From the NCBI RefSeq assembly GCF_014049385.1, contig NZ_JACAOA010000016.1, positions 1 to 52,816 on the forward strand: a DNA stretch of 52,816 bases. The letters run 5' to 3'. Position 1 is the first letter of the stretch. The number at the start of each line of letters is the position of its first letter. A program made the position numbers and the translations under genes. This stretch comes from Ruoffia halotolerans. GTDB taxonomy: Bacteria; Bacillota; Bacilli; Lactobacillales; Aerococcaceae. The notes under the pieces were generated by a model that saw only the letters and a list, made by a program, of their open reading frames with translations, had not been told where the DNA came from and did no database searches. Below, piece by piece: positions 43,093 through 52,810 of the stretch.

Positions 43093-43833
43093 ATGACTAA
43101 AGAAACAACAAAATACAAACGTGTAATTTTAAAGCTTAGTGGAGAGGCAATTGCTGGAAATCAAGGCTTTGGAATCCATCCCGATACAATTAAAGAAATG
43201 GTAGAAGAGCTTAAGGACATTCATGACTTAGGTGTTGAAATTGCCATTGTTGTAGGTGGAGGAAATATCTGGCGTGGTACAATCGGTGAAGAAATGGGAA
43301 TGGAACGTTCTCAAGCTGATTACATGGGAATGTTAGCAACAGTAATGAATGCCTTAGCATTACAAGATGTATTAGAAAATAGTGGTGTTCCAACACGTGT
43401 ACAAACTTCAGTAGAGATGCGTCAAATCGCAGAGCCGTATATTCGTCGTCGTGCAATTCGTCATCTTGAAAAAGGCCGTGTAGTCATCTTCGCTGGTGGA
43501 ACAGGGAATCCTTTCTTTACAACTGATACAACAGCAGCATTACGTGCCGCTGAGATCAATGCGGATGTTATTCTTATGGCAAAAAATAATGTTGATGGTG
43601 TTTATGACTCTGATCCAAAAGAGAACAAAGCTGCCGTTAAGTATGACAACTTAACTCACCTTGATGTTATTTCAAAAGGCTTGAAAGTGATGGATTCTAC
43701 TGCAAGTTCATTAAGTATGGATAATGACATACCTTTAGTTGTATTTAACTTAAATGAATCAGGGAATATTCGCCGTGTTATTCTTGGAGAAAATATCGGA
43801 ACAACAGTTGAAGCAAAACTAAATAATCAATAG
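43093..43833 (+). CDS. pyrH: Uridylate kinase (UMP kinase)
   Basis: PyrH, 246 aa, makes UDP from UMP, hexameric amino-acid-kinase fold. ATP site [19 protein letters not shown] (about residues 10-28), [24 protein letters not shown] and [13 protein letters not shown] are all present. ATG 43093 follows GAAAGG. The hairpin GATAGGTA/TACCTATC at 43864-43894 and the frr promoter lie after it. Confidence 0.97.
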   Translation: MTKETTKYKRVILKLSGEAIAGNQGFGIHPDTIKEMVEELKDIHDLGVEIAIVVGGGNIWRGTIGEEMGMERSQADYMGMLATVMNALALQDVLENSGVPTRVQTSVEMRQIAEPYIRRRAIRHLEKGRVVIFAGGTGNPFFTTDTTAALRAAEINADVILMAKNNVDGVYDSDPKENKAAVKYDNLTHLDVISKGLKVMDSTASSLSMDNDIPLVVFNLNESGNIRRVILGENIGTTVEAKLNNQ

Positions 43834-43930
43834 TACATATTTTAAAGCTTAATATTTTTGGACGATAGGTAGTGACAAACATATCATACCTATCTGAATG
43901 TCTGATTTAATACTCATTATATATGAAATA

Positions 43931-43939
43931 TGGTATAAT
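43931..43939 (+). promoter_or_regulatory. Extended -10 promoter of frr
   Basis: TGGTATAAT at 43931-43939, with no clear -35; frr begins 43 bases downstream. Confidence 0.6.
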
Positions 43940-43981
43940 GAGTTAAATTGAACTATAGAGTATTATTAGGAGGATTTTTTT

Positions 43982-44542
43982 ATGACACCGAGTGAAATTT
44001 TATCTACAACTAAAGAAAGAATGAACAAATCCGTTGAGGCTTATCAACGTGAAATTGCTTCAATTCGTGCTGGACGCGCAAATGCTAGTATATTAGACCG
44101 TGTAAACGTAAATTATTATGGTGTTCCAACGCCATTGAATCAACTTGCGGGTATTTCAAGTCCAGAAGCAAGAATGTTAGTTATATCACCTTATGATAAA
44201 TCTAGCTTAACCGATATTGAAAAAGCTATTTTACAAAGTGATATCGGTATTACACCATCAAATGATGGAGACGTGATTCGTTTAGTAATTCCAGCATTGA
44301 CGAAAGAAAGACGTGCGGAATTAGCGAAAGTTGTCGGAAAAGAACAAGAAAATGCCAAAGTTTCTATCCGAAATATTCGTCGTGATATTATTGATTCAGT
44401 TAAAAAGCTTGAAAAAGCAAAAGAATTAACTGAAGATGATGTAAAAGATTATGAATCAGATATCCAAAAAATTACTGATGACTCAACTAAAAAAATCGAA
44501 GAATTAACTAAAGCTAAAGAGGATGAGATTTTTAACGATTAA
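43982..44542 (+). CDS. frr: Ribosome recycling factor
   Basis: RRF, 186 aa, with EF-G splits post-termination ribosomes. Family blocks [49 protein letters not shown] and the C-terminal [24 protein letters not shown] helix. ATG 43982 follows AGGAGGA. Own terminator. Confidence 0.98.
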   Translation: MTPSEILSTTKERMNKSVEAYQREIASIRAGRANASILDRVNVNYYGVPTPLNQLAGISSPEARMLVISPYDKSSLTDIEKAILQSDIGITPSNDGDVIRLVIPALTKERRAELAKVVGKEQENAKVSIRNIRRDIIDSVKKLEKAKELTEDDVKDYESDIQKITDDSTKKIEELTKAKEDEIFND

Positions 44543-44587
44543 TTGAATAATCGTCCTAATGATTGCTGTTGATTTGGGTTCTAATCG

Positions 44588-44641
44588 AAAATACTTTTAT
44601 CTAAAGGTTTTACTAACTTTTTTAGATAAAAGTATTTTTTT
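44588..44641 (+). terminator. frr terminator
   Basis: An 18 base-pair perfect stem (44588-44605 with 44621-44638) of AAAATACTTTTATCTAAA and its complement, ending in T run. Confidence 0.9.
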
Positions 44642-44677
44642 GTTTTCATGATTATTATTCGTAATTTTGCATTATTT

Positions 44678-44686
44678 TGGTATAAT
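44678..44686 (+). promoter_or_regulatory. Extended -10 promoter of uppS
   Basis: TGGTATAAT at 44678-44686, the same extended -10 form as at frr and nfeD. Confidence 0.6.
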
Positions 44687-44718
44687 ACTAAGGATGATTA
44701 TTTAAAAGGGAGTATTTT

Positions 44719-45441
44719 ATGAATAATGAATTTGAAACAGTTCCCAAGCATATTGCAATTATAATGGATGGGAATGGACGCTGGGCTAAGAAAAGATTTT
44801 TACCACGCGTAGCTGGGCATCGAAAAGGTGTTCAAGCAATTAAAAAAATTACAATTAGAGCGAATGAGCTTAATATAAAATTAATTACAATGTATGCTTT
44901 TTCAACAGAAAATTGGGGACGTCCAAAAGATGAAGTGGACTTTCTGATGAAATTGCCGAAGGAATTCTTTAACGATTTTTTACCTGAATTAATTGAACAT
45001 AATATTCGAATCGAAGTCATCGGTGACACAGATGCACTTCCTGAACAAACTAAAGGAATCTTAAACTCAGCCATTGAAGATACAAAACATTGTACTGGAA
45101 TGATATTAAACTTTGCATTGAATTATGGAGCACGCCAGGAAATTACTAGTGCAGTGAAAAGTATTATAACTGAAATTCAAAAAGATAAAATTGACTTAAG
45201 TGATGTATCAGAAGAATTAATTAATAAACATTTAATGACGAGTCGTTATAATGAACTCAGTGATCCTGATTTAATTATTCGTACAAGTGGAGAAGAACGC
45301 TTAAGCAATTTCCTATTGTGGCAAGCTGCCTATAGTGAGTTTTACTTTACAGATGTGTTATGGCCTGATTTTAATGAGGATGAACTTGACAAGGCTATTA
45401 ATGCTTATAACGGCAGACAACGACGATTTGGAAAAGTTTAA
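44719..45441 (+). CDS. uppS: Undecaprenyl pyrophosphate synthase (isoprenyl transferase)
   Basis: UppS, 240 aa, builds the C55 lipid carrier for cell-wall synthesis from FPP and IPP. Catalytic IIMDGNGRWAKKR with Asp17, GHRKGVQ, YAFSTENWGRPKDEV, and RTSGEERLSNFLLWQAAYSEFYF. ATG 44719 follows AGGGAG. cdsA follows 37 bases later. Confidence 0.97.
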   Translation: MNNEFETVPKHIAIIMDGNGRWAKKRFLPRVAGHRKGVQAIKKITIRANELNIKLITMYAFSTENWGRPKDEVDFLMKLPKEFFNDFLPELIEHNIRIEVIGDTDALPEQTKGILNSAIEDTKHCTGMILNFALNYGARQEITSAVKSIITEIQKDKIDLSDVSEELINKHLMTSRYNELSDPDLIIRTSGEERLSNFLLWQAAYSEFYFTDVLWPDFNEDELDKAINAYNGRQRRFGKV

Positions 45442-45478
45442 TAATTATCTGTCGTCTTAAGTCTTAGGAGGAATAATT

Positions 45479-46273
45479 TTGATTGTGAGAATTAGAAGTG
45501 CCGTCATAGCACTTGCGATTTATATCCCATTCTTATTAATAGGTGGCGGTTATTATGCATTTGCGATGTGGGTTATTGGAATTATAGGATTATTTGAATT
45601 TGCAGAAATGCAGAAATTAAATATATTTAATCATATTGGTTTCTTTTCTGTCGTTGGTTTGACTTCTTTGCTCATACCTCAAATGTATATGCCAGAAATT
45701 TTGAAACAGGGCAATTCAGAGTATTTATTTTACATTTGTAGTCTGATGTTGTTAGTATTTACTGTGTTCAACCATCGAAAGTTTAATTTTGCTCATGCGG
45801 CTATCATTGTGTTTGCCTGTATTTATATAGGTTATGGGTTTAGATTCTTAATACTATTTCGCGAGATGGGTCTAGAAACAATTCTTTACTTATTAGTTGT
45901 AGTATGGTCAACTGATTCCGGTGCGTACTTTGTCGGTAGGAAGTTTGGAAAAAGACCACTGGCTCCTGAAATCAGCCCGAATAAGACAGTTGAAGGAATG
46001 ATTGGTGGTGTTTTAACCGCACTACTTGTATCGAGTATATTTGTCGTTTTATTCCAACCAGCCTTAGGTGTAGTGAATCAAGTATGGATGTTAACAATTA
46101 TAGTGTCTCTTTTTGGACAATTTGGTGATTTAGTTGAATCGGCATTTAAACGTTATTTTAACGTTAAAGATTCGGGTAAATTTTTACCGGGTCATGGTGG
46201 TATGTTAGACCGATTTGATAGTTTAATTTTCGCAAGTTTTATAATGATGTTTTGGATAAATTTATTTAGATAG
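45479..46273 (+). CDS. cdsA: Phosphatidate cytidylyltransferase
   Basis: CdsA, 264 aa, makes CDP-diacylglycerol for phospholipids; about eight membrane segments. The C-terminal signature is VSLFGQFGDLVESAFKRYFNVKDSGKFLPGHGGMLDRFDS. Start TTG 45479 lies seven bases after AGGAGG (45466-45471); a GTG at 45485 is the alternative. No dxr gene follows, consistent with isoprenoid supply by mevalonate. Confidence 0.95.
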   Translation: MIVRIRSAVIALAIYIPFLLIGGGYYAFAMWVIGIIGLFEFAEMQKLNIFNHIGFFSVVGLTSLLIPQMYMPEILKQGNSEYLFYICSLMLLVFTVFNHRKFNFAHAAIIVFACIYIGYGFRFLILFREMGLETILYLLVVVWSTDSGAYFVGRKFGKRPLAPEISPNKTVEGMIGGVLTALLVSSIFVVLFQPALGVVNQVWMLTIIVSLFGQFGDLVESAFKRYFNVKDSGKFLPGHGGMLDRFDSLIFASFIMMFWINLFR

Positions 46274-46284
46274 GATGGTTACTA

Positions 46285-47550
46285 TTGACGACTTTACTAG
46301 TATTTTTAGTCATATTTTCGATAATTGTAGTTATACATGAGTTTGGACACTATTTTTTCGCAAAGCGTGCAGGAATTTTAGTTAGAGAATTTGCGTTAGG
46401 GATGGGTCCTAAATTATTTTCTAAACAAGGGAAAGATGGAACAACATATACAGTCAGATTGTTACCACTTGGTGGTTACGTTCGTCTAGCTGGATTATAT
46501 GAAGAAGATGAAATTCAAGCTGGAATGGAAGTAGGTTTAGAAATTAATGATAATGATCAAGTATCATTGATTAATTTATCGGATAACTTTTCAGTTGTCG
46601 AGATGCCAGTGAGAGTTGACAATGTTGATTTAATTGATGAGATGATCATTGAAGCCGTTCCTGTAGGTCAAACGGATATCGTAAAATACTCAGTGGCAAA
46701 AAAAGCAAACATAATTGAAGCGGATGGAACTAAATTACCAGTTGCACCACGTGAAATGCGCTATGAAAGTGCGAGTGTTTGGAATAAGATGATTACTAAC
46801 TTTGCAGGACCAATGAATAACTTTATATTATCCATTATTGCTTTTACAATTGTGGCTTTTATGATTGGTATTCCTAATACAGATAGCGTCATTGGTGAAG
46901 TTGTTGATGGATCAGTAGCTCAAGAAGCTGGTTTAGTTGATGGCGATAGAGTAACTGAAGTCAATGGGCAATCTGTAAGTGAGTGGTCTGATTTAGTATT
47001 ATTAATTCAAGAAAGACCAAACGAAGAATTACAAATGACTGTTGAACGTGAGAATGAAACGGTTGATACAGTTGTGAATGTTCAGGCTGTGACGGATGAA
47101 CAATCTGGTAATGAAATTGGACAAATTGGAATTATTGCGGATAGAGAGTTTAGTTTTGGAAGTAGTATTACTTATGGTGTGACAGCGACTTGGGGAATTA
47201 TCACTGGCGTATTAGGAGTTATCGGCAGTATGATTACGAGTGGCTTCAATATTAATAACTTTGGTGGCCCAGTAGCGATGGCTCAGATGACTGATCAAGT
47301 TGTTAGCCTTGGGCTACCAGTAATAGTGAACTTCTTAGCGATGCTTTCTGCTAATTTAGGAGTATTCAACTTACTACCCATACCAGCTTTAGACGGTGGT
47401 AAAATTGTTTTAAATGCGATTGAAGCAATTAGAGGGAAACCTTTAAGTGAATCAAAAGAAGGAATCATTACAATTATTGGCGTGTTAATCATGGTAGTAT
47501 TAATGGTTGCGGTAACATGGAATGATATTAACAGGGCGTTTTTCCAATAG
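46285..47550 (+). CDS. rseP: Site-2 intramembrane metalloprotease RseP (RasP/Eep type)
   Basis: 421 aa zinc protease cutting membrane-embedded substrates, such as anti-sigma factors, signal-peptide remnants or pheromone precursors. HExxH is IHEFGHYFFAKR at H18, E19, H22; a PDZ domain lies near 200-285 (VDGSVAQEAGLVDGDRVTEVNGQ), and NLLPIPALDGGKI gives the third zinc ligand. Start TTG 46285 after TAGGATGG. Polar loop insert near 80-130 is usual for Lactobacillales. Confidence 0.95.
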   Translation: MTTLLVFLVIFSIIVVIHEFGHYFFAKRAGILVREFALGMGPKLFSKQGKDGTTYTVRLLPLGGYVRLAGLYEEDEIQAGMEVGLEINDNDQVSLINLSDNFSVVEMPVRVDNVDLIDEMIIEAVPVGQTDIVKYSVAKKANIIEADGTKLPVAPREMRYESASVWNKMITNFAGPMNNFILSIIAFTIVAFMIGIPNTDSVIGEVVDGSVAQEAGLVDGDRVTEVNGQSVSEWSDLVLLIQERPNEELQMTVERENETVDTVVNVQAVTDEQSGNEIGQIGIIADREFSFGSSITYGVTATWGIITGVLGVIGSMITSGFNINNFGGPVAMAQMTDQVVSLGLPVIVNFLAMLSANLGVFNLLPIPALDGGKIVLNAIEAIRGKPLSESKEGIITIIGVLIMVVLMVAVTWNDINRAFFQ

Positions 47551-47561
47551 GTTTTAATTTG

Positions 47562-47601
47562 AGGATGTGGCATCATTATTGATGGTTGCATCCTTAATTT
47601 T
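47562..47601 (+). terminator. Possible terminator between rseP and polC
   Basis: AGGATG (47562-47567) pairs with CATCCT (47589-47594), and CATCA with TGATG inside; the following TAATTTTA is a weak T run. It may be partial. Confidence 0.5.
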
Positions 47602-47617
47602 ATCGAAAGGAGTCATT

Positions 47618-50600
47618 ATGGCGGATAAAAGAGAATTATTCGAATTACTTCTCGATCATATTCAATTAAATGATGAAGAAATCGTTGAAGAACTACAACA
47701 TACTGAAATTAAAACTGTGAATATATTAGCACAGTCAAACCAATGGCATTTTACATTTACTTCACCAAATCGAATTCACCCAAATGCATATCAAATTTTT
47801 CAACATCATATATTAAAAGCATTTGAGCATATTGGTAGAGTTGAGACTTGGTGGCTATTTGAAGAGGATTCTTTAGAATCTAATAACATACTTGAATATT
47901 GGTACGCTATTATGTCAGTAATAGCACAAGAAAAGCCTTTTATTCGGTCAGTCTTGTCACAAGCGAAGTATGAAATTGTTGGTGAATCATTAAGAATTGG
48001 ATTAGCTAGTGATATTCAAATTAATATGTTAAAAGAAAAATACGAACGATTATTATTAGAGAAACTCGAACAAGTCCAAATTACTGACCTTAATTTAGAG
48101 TACTATGTTGACGAAGAGTTATTACAAGATGAGATTAACGCAGTTCGAGATCGTCAAAGTAATGAAGATGAACAGAGCTTATTAGAAGCTTTAGAAATTC
48201 AAGAAAAAAGACAAAAACAAGAGCGAACAGTTGTGCAATCAACCTCTGATGATATAGGAAAAGATATTCCTAATAAACCGGCATTGCCAATGATTGAATT
48301 AGATGATAATCAATTTAAACAAATCATTGAAGGTTTTATATTTTCGCATGAAATTAAAGATTTGCGTAGTGGAAATCAGCTTTTAATTATGAATATTACT
48401 GACTACACGAGTTCAGTGACTGTTAAACTGATGTCTGGCCGTCGCATCTCAAAAGAAGCATTGAATCAATTTAGTAAAGGTGAATGGATTCGACTAGAGG
48501 GAGATATGATCCCAGATAATTTCACTTCGGAATTATACTTTAGACCGAGAAGTGTTAGAAAAGTGACGGTCCCTGGACGGGAAGATAAAGCACCGACTGA
48601 TGAAAAACGTGTTGAATTGCATGCTCATTCAAATATGAGTCAATTAGATGCAACAAATTCAGCCACTGATATTGTTACTCAAGCAGCTAGATGGGGTCAT
48701 AAAGCTGTTGCTATAACGGATCACGCTGTAGCACAAGCTTTCCCAGATGCATATTGGGCGGGAAAAAAACATGGAATAAAAGTAATCTACGGAATTGAAG
48801 CTTATGTCGTGAATGACGGTGAACCCATCGCATTTAACTTAAGAGATGAGGTTTTAGATGAAGCAACTTATGTTGTATTTGACGTGGAGACAACTGGGCT
48901 ATCTTCTGTCTATGATGACATCATAGAACTTGCAGGAGTTAAGATGAGAGAAGGCGAAATTATTGATACATTCGAAGCCTTTATTAATCCAAACAAACCA
49001 TTGTCAGCTTTCACTACTGAGCTAACAGGTGTTACTGATGATATGGTTAAAGATGCTCCAACAGCTAAACCAGTTTTAGAACAATTCCAACAGTTTTGTG
49101 GTGATTCCATTCTAGTTGCGCATAACGCAACGTTTGATATTGGCTTCATTAATAAAGGCTATGAACGTGTTGGCTTACCACAAACTGACTTACCAGTGAT
49201 TGATACATTAGAACTGTCTCGTTTAGTGAATCCAGAATATAAATCGCACCGTTTGAATACTTTAGCTAAGCGATATAATGTTCAACTAGAACAGCATCAC
49301 CGAGCAGTCTATGACTCCGAGACAACTGGGTACATCTTGATGAAGTTATTAGAACAAGCGAAGGATCAATTTGGTATCATCAATCATAACCAATTAAACG
49401 ACCAAATAGGACAAGGCGAGAGTTTTAAACAATCAAGACCTTTCCATGCAACTCTATTAGTTAAAAACCAAGATGGACTGAAAGCTTTATTTAAGTTGAT
49501 TTCATTGTCTAGTACAGACTATTTTTACCGTGTGCCCCGCATACCAAGGTCTGTATTAACAGAGTATCGAGATGATTTATTAATCGGAACGGCCTGTTCA
49601 ACAGGGGAAGTATTCACTGCCATGATGCAAAAAGGGTATGAAGAAGCAAGTGAACTAGTTGATTACTACGATTTCATTGAGGTTCAACCTCCATCAGTTT
49701 ATGAACCACTCATTAAAGATGATTTGATTCGTAATGAGGCTGATTTAAATCACATCATTAGCGAAATGCTTCGTCTAGGTGATGAAAAGAATAAAACCGT
49801 TGTTGCGACTGGAAATGTTCACTACCTGGATGAAAAAGATGCAATTTATCGTGAAGTATTGAAGAAATCGATGAAAATCAACGCTAACAGAACTTTACAT
49901 ATGCCAAAAGTTCATTTCAGAACGACTGATGAAATGTTACAAGATTTTTCATTCCTGGGTGCTGAAAAAGCTCAAGAAATCGTGGTTACGAATTCTCAAA
50001 AAATTGCAGATTCAATTGAAGAAGTTGCTATTATTAAAGATGAATTATATCCACCTGTCATTGAAGGCGCAGAAGAAGAAATTACTCAAATGAGTTATGA
50101 CAAAGCGCATGAAATGTATGGAAAACCTCTTCCTGATATCGTCGAGAAACGAATTAAGAAAGAGTTAGATAGTATTATTTCCAATGGATTCGCCGTGATT
50201 TATTTAATCTCGCAAAAATTAGTATTAAAAAGTAATGAGGACGGTTATCTAGTAGGGTCCCGTGGTTCGGTTGGATCAAGTTTAGTCGCAACCTTAACAG
50301 GAATTACAGAAGTTAATCCCTTAGCCGCACACTACTATTGTACCGAATGCCACTATAGTGAGTTTTTCACTAATGGCGAACATAAATCTGGTTATGACCT
50401 TCCATCCAAGGCTTGTCCTGATTGTGGAGCCGAATTGAAAAAAGATGGACAAGATATTCCGTTCGAAACTTTCCTTGGATTTTACGGAGATAAAGTTCCC
50501 GATATTGATTTGAACTTCTCAGGGGATTACCAAGCAAAAGCGCATGCGTATACTAAGGAGTTATTCGGTGAAGACTATGTCTTTCGTGCAGGAACAATAG

Positions 50601-51919
50601 GTACAGTTGCCAATAAAACTGCTCACGGTTACATTCGAGGGTATTTAGAATCTTCAGGTGAGCATCTGCCTCAGGCTGAAAGAGAACGATTAGCATATGG
50701 TATTGAAGGCGCTCGAAGAACAACCGGTCAACATCCGGGTGGTATTATTGTTATCCCTGACTTTATGGATGTTTACGACTTTACACCTGTGCAATATCCA
50801 GCGGATGATGTGAATGCCGAATGGAAGACTACACACTTTGATTTCCACTCTATTGATGCCAATGTCTTAAAGCTTGATATTCTTGGTCACGATGATCCGA
50901 CCATGATTCGTATGTTACAAGATTTAAGTGGTATTAATCCAATGGATATTCCGCCCGTAGATGAAAAAGTGATGCAAATATTTAGCGGTACTGAAGTCTT
51001 GGGGGTAACGCCTGAACAAATCAATTCTGATACCGGAACACTTGGGGTTCCAGAATTCGGGACTGGCTTCGTACGTGGGATGGTTTCTGAAACAAAACCA
51101 AAAACATTCGCAGAATTACTTCAAATCTCTGGACTTTCACATGGGACAGATGTTTGGTTAGGAAATGCACAAGAATTAATCAAAAATAATGTCGTTGAAC
51201 TATCGGATGTAATAGGTTGTCGTGATGATATTATGACAACTTTAATCCAATACGGTTTAGAAGATGGGACTGCCTTCCAAATTATGGAGCATGTGCGTAA
51301 GGGGAAAGGGATTCCTGATGAATGGCAAGCAGATATGCGAAGTCATAATGTACCAGAATGGTACATTGACTCTTGTTTGAAAATTAAGTATATGTTCCCG
51401 AAAGCCCATGCGGCTGCTTATGTTCTGATGGCCTTGCGTGTTGCTTACTTTAAAGTGTATTATCCAATGTACTATTACGCTGCGTATTTCTCAATTCGTG
51501 CAAAAGACTTTGATTTAGTTGCTATGCATCAAGGGAAAGAAATGGTCAAAAGACGTGTCCGTGAAATTAATGACAAAGGCTTTGGAGCAACAAATAAAGA
51601 AAAAGAATTAGTGACAGAACTAGAGATAGCGAATGAAATGTTAGAACGTGGATTTAAATTCCAAATGATTAATATTGTAAAATCTGACTCGAAACATTTC
51701 ATCATCGAAGGGGATTCATTAATTCCACCATTTAGAGCCGTTCCTGGTTTAGGTAATAACGTAGCTGAACAAATTGTGAAAGCACGTCAAGAAGCACCAT
51801 TCTTATCAAAAGAAGATTTACAAAAGCGTGGGAAAGTTTCAAAAACAGTACTAGCTTTCTTAGACGATAATGGCGTCTTAGAAGGATTACCAGATGAGGA
51901 TCAGCTCAGTTTATTTTAA
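47618..51919 (+). CDS. polC: DNA polymerase III PolC-type alpha subunit
   Basis: Replicative polymerase of low-GC Gram-positives, 1433 aa. In order: N-terminal domain, OB fold (about 220-320), PHP domain (ELHAHSNMSQLDAT near 332), DnaQ-like proofreading exonuclease (YVVFDVETTGLSSVYDD near 420, DEDDh type), palm and fingers, zinc site CTECHYSEF...CPDCG near 908-935, and the polymerase acidic site PDIDLNFSGDYQ. ATG 47618 follows AAAGGAG; an in-frame upstream start at 47567 is inside the hairpin region. proS, which usually stands between rseP and polC, is absent. Confidence 0.97.
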   Translation: MADKRELFELLLDHIQLNDEEIVEELQHTEIKTVNILAQSNQWHFTFTSPNRIHPNAYQIFQHHILKAFEHIGRVETWWLFEEDSLESNNILEYWYAIMSVIAQEKPFIRSVLSQAKYEIVGESLRIGLASDIQINMLKEKYERLLLEKLEQVQITDLNLEYYVDEELLQDEINAVRDRQSNEDEQSLLEALEIQEKRQKQERTVVQSTSDDIGKDIPNKPALPMIELDDNQFKQIIEGFIFSHEIKDLRSGNQLLIMNITDYTSSVTVKLMSGRRISKEALNQFSKGEWIRLEGDMIPDNFTSELYFRPRSVRKVTVPGREDKAPTDEKRVELHAHSNMSQLDATNSATDIVTQAARWGHKAVAITDHAVAQAFPDAYWAGKKHGIKVIYGIEAYVVNDGEPIAFNLRDEVLDEATYVVFDVETTGLSSVYDDIIELAGVKMREGEIIDTFEAFINPNKPLSAFTTELTGVTDDMVKDAPTAKPVLEQFQQFCGDSILVAHNATFDIGFINKGYERVGLPQTDLPVIDTLELSRLVNPEYKSHRLNTLAKRYNVQLEQHHRAVYDSETTGYILMKLLEQAKDQFGIINHNQLNDQIGQGESFKQSRPFHATLLVKNQDGLKALFKLISLSSTDYFYRVPRIPRSVLTEYRDDLLIGTACSTGEVFTAMMQKGYEEASELVDYYDFIEVQPPSVYEPLIKDDLIRNEADLNHIISEMLRLGDEKNKTVVATGNVHYLDEKDAIYREVLKKSMKINANRTLHMPKVHFRTTDEMLQDFSFLGAEKAQEIVVTNSQKIADSIEEVAIIKDELYPPVIEGAEEEITQMSYDKAHEMYGKPLPDIVEKRIKKELDSIISNGFAVIYLISQKLVLKSNEDGYLVGSRGSVGSSLVATLTGITEVNPLAAHYYCTECHYSEFFTNGEHKSGYDLPSKACPDCGAELKKDGQDIPFETFLGFYGDKVPDIDLNFSGDYQAKAHAYTKELFGEDYVFRAGTIGTVANKTAHGYIRGYLESSGEHLPQAERERLAYGIEGARRTTGQHPGGIIVIPDFMDVYDFTPVQYPADDVNAEWKTTHFDFHSIDANVLKLDILGHDDPTMIRMLQDLSGINPMDIPPVDEKVMQIFSGTEVLGVTPEQINSDTGTLGVPEFGTGFVRGMVSETKPKTFAELLQISGLSHGTDVWLGNAQELIKNNVVELSDVIGCRDDIMTTLIQYGLEDGTAFQIMEHVRKGKGIPDEWQADMRSHNVPEWYIDSCLKIKYMFPKAHAAAYVLMALRVAYFKVYYPMYYYAAYFSIRAKDFDLVAMHQGKEMVKRRVREINDKGFGATNKEKELVTELEIANEMLERGFKFQMINIVKSDSKHFIIEGDSLIPPFRAVPGLGNNVAEQIVKARQEAPFLSKEDLQKRGKVSKTVLAFLDDNGVLEGLPDEDQLSLF

Positions 51920-51933
51920 ATATTAAATAATTT

Positions 51934-51975
51934 ACACTTCTTTTTAAGTTTTCTAACCTAAAAAGAAGTGTTTTT
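51934..51975 (+). terminator. polC terminator
   Basis: ACACTTCTTTTTA (51934-51946) faces TAAAAAGAAGTGT (51959-51971), a perfect 13 base-pair stem, then TTTTT. Confidence 0.92.
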
Positions 51976-52103
51976 ATGTACTGATTAATAATTATCTCTA
52001 AAACTAAATTATTTTAAAAAAACAATCCCTTTCATTTGTATAACCATTTGAATGTCGTTAGAATATGATAGTAATCAAAATTATTTTAAGGGGATGTTAT
52101 TTT

Positions 52104-52655
52104 ATGACAAAAATTGGAGTAGTAGTAGGTAGCTTACGTAAGGAATCATATGCGCGTAAATGGTCGGTAGCATTAGCTGAGTTATTCCCGGCAGATGTAG
52201 AAGTAGAATTTTTAGAAATTGGAAATTTACCATTGTATAATGAAGAATACGATGAAAACAGTCCTAGCGAATATACTGAATTCCGTAACGCTGTATCAGC
52301 TCAAGATGCAATTATTTTTGCGACACCAGAATATAACCGTTCAACTTCTGGGGTATTAAAAAATGCCATTGATGTTGCTTCTCGTCCTTGGGGGCAAAGT
52401 GTATGGGCAGGTAAGCCAGCTTTAATCCTAGGTCACTCTATTTCAAATATTAGTGGTGCGAACGCTGTTCAATCACTACGTCCTACATTAGCATTCTTAG
52501 ATATGCCAGTGTTAGCTCAACCAGAAGTTTACTTAGCAAATTCACAAAATTACTTTGATGAAGACGGTAAATTGAATAATGAAGAAACACGTGGTTTCTT
52601 ACAAACAGTAGCAGATGCATTTATTGCACATATCGAAAAAACACTAAATAATTAA
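52104..52655 (+). CDS. NADPH-dependent FMN reductase
   Basis: 183 aa flavodoxin-like reductase. FMN site VVVGSLRKESYARK (residues 6-19) and the family motif FATPEYNRSTSGVLKNAIDVASRP. Acts on quinones, chromate or azo compounds in relatives; physiological role here unknown. Start ATG 52104 follows AAGGGGA; an in-frame ATG at 52065 lacks a ribosome binding site. Single gene with its own terminator. Confidence 0.93.
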   Translation: MTKIGVVVGSLRKESYARKWSVALAELFPADVEVEFLEIGNLPLYNEEYDENSPSEYTEFRNAVSAQDAIIFATPEYNRSTSGVLKNAIDVASRPWGQSVWAGKPALILGHSISNISGANAVQSLRPTLAFLDMPVLAQPEVYLANSQNYFDEDGKLNNEETRGFLQTVADAFIAHIEKTLNN

Positions 52656-52701
52656 ACAAATACAACTGATATGAGTTGTTAAAAAAGGTTCTAAAATAAA
52701 T

Positions 52702-52738
52702 GAGGTTGATGACAAATTTCGTCATCAACCTCTTCTTT
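52702..52738 (+). terminator. Terminator after the FMN reductase
   Basis: GAGGTTGATGAC (52702-52713), loop AAATTTC, GTCATCAACCTC (52721-52732), then TTCTTT. Confidence 0.88.
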
Positions 52739-52756
52739 GACTCTACACAAAAACGC

Positions 52757-52806
52757 AGATATCCGTTATATTAAAAGTACGACCAAATAACATAAGGAGG
52801 ATATCT
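52757..52806 (+). promoter_or_regulatory. Inverted repeat able to hide a ribosome binding site
   Basis: AGATATCC (52757-52764) is the exact complement of GGATATCT (52799-52806), and the latter contains the end of AAGGAGGATAT, the binding site of the gene starting at 52811. Transposase genes are often shielded from read-through this way. Confidence 0.5.
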
Positions 52807-52810
52807 ACGC

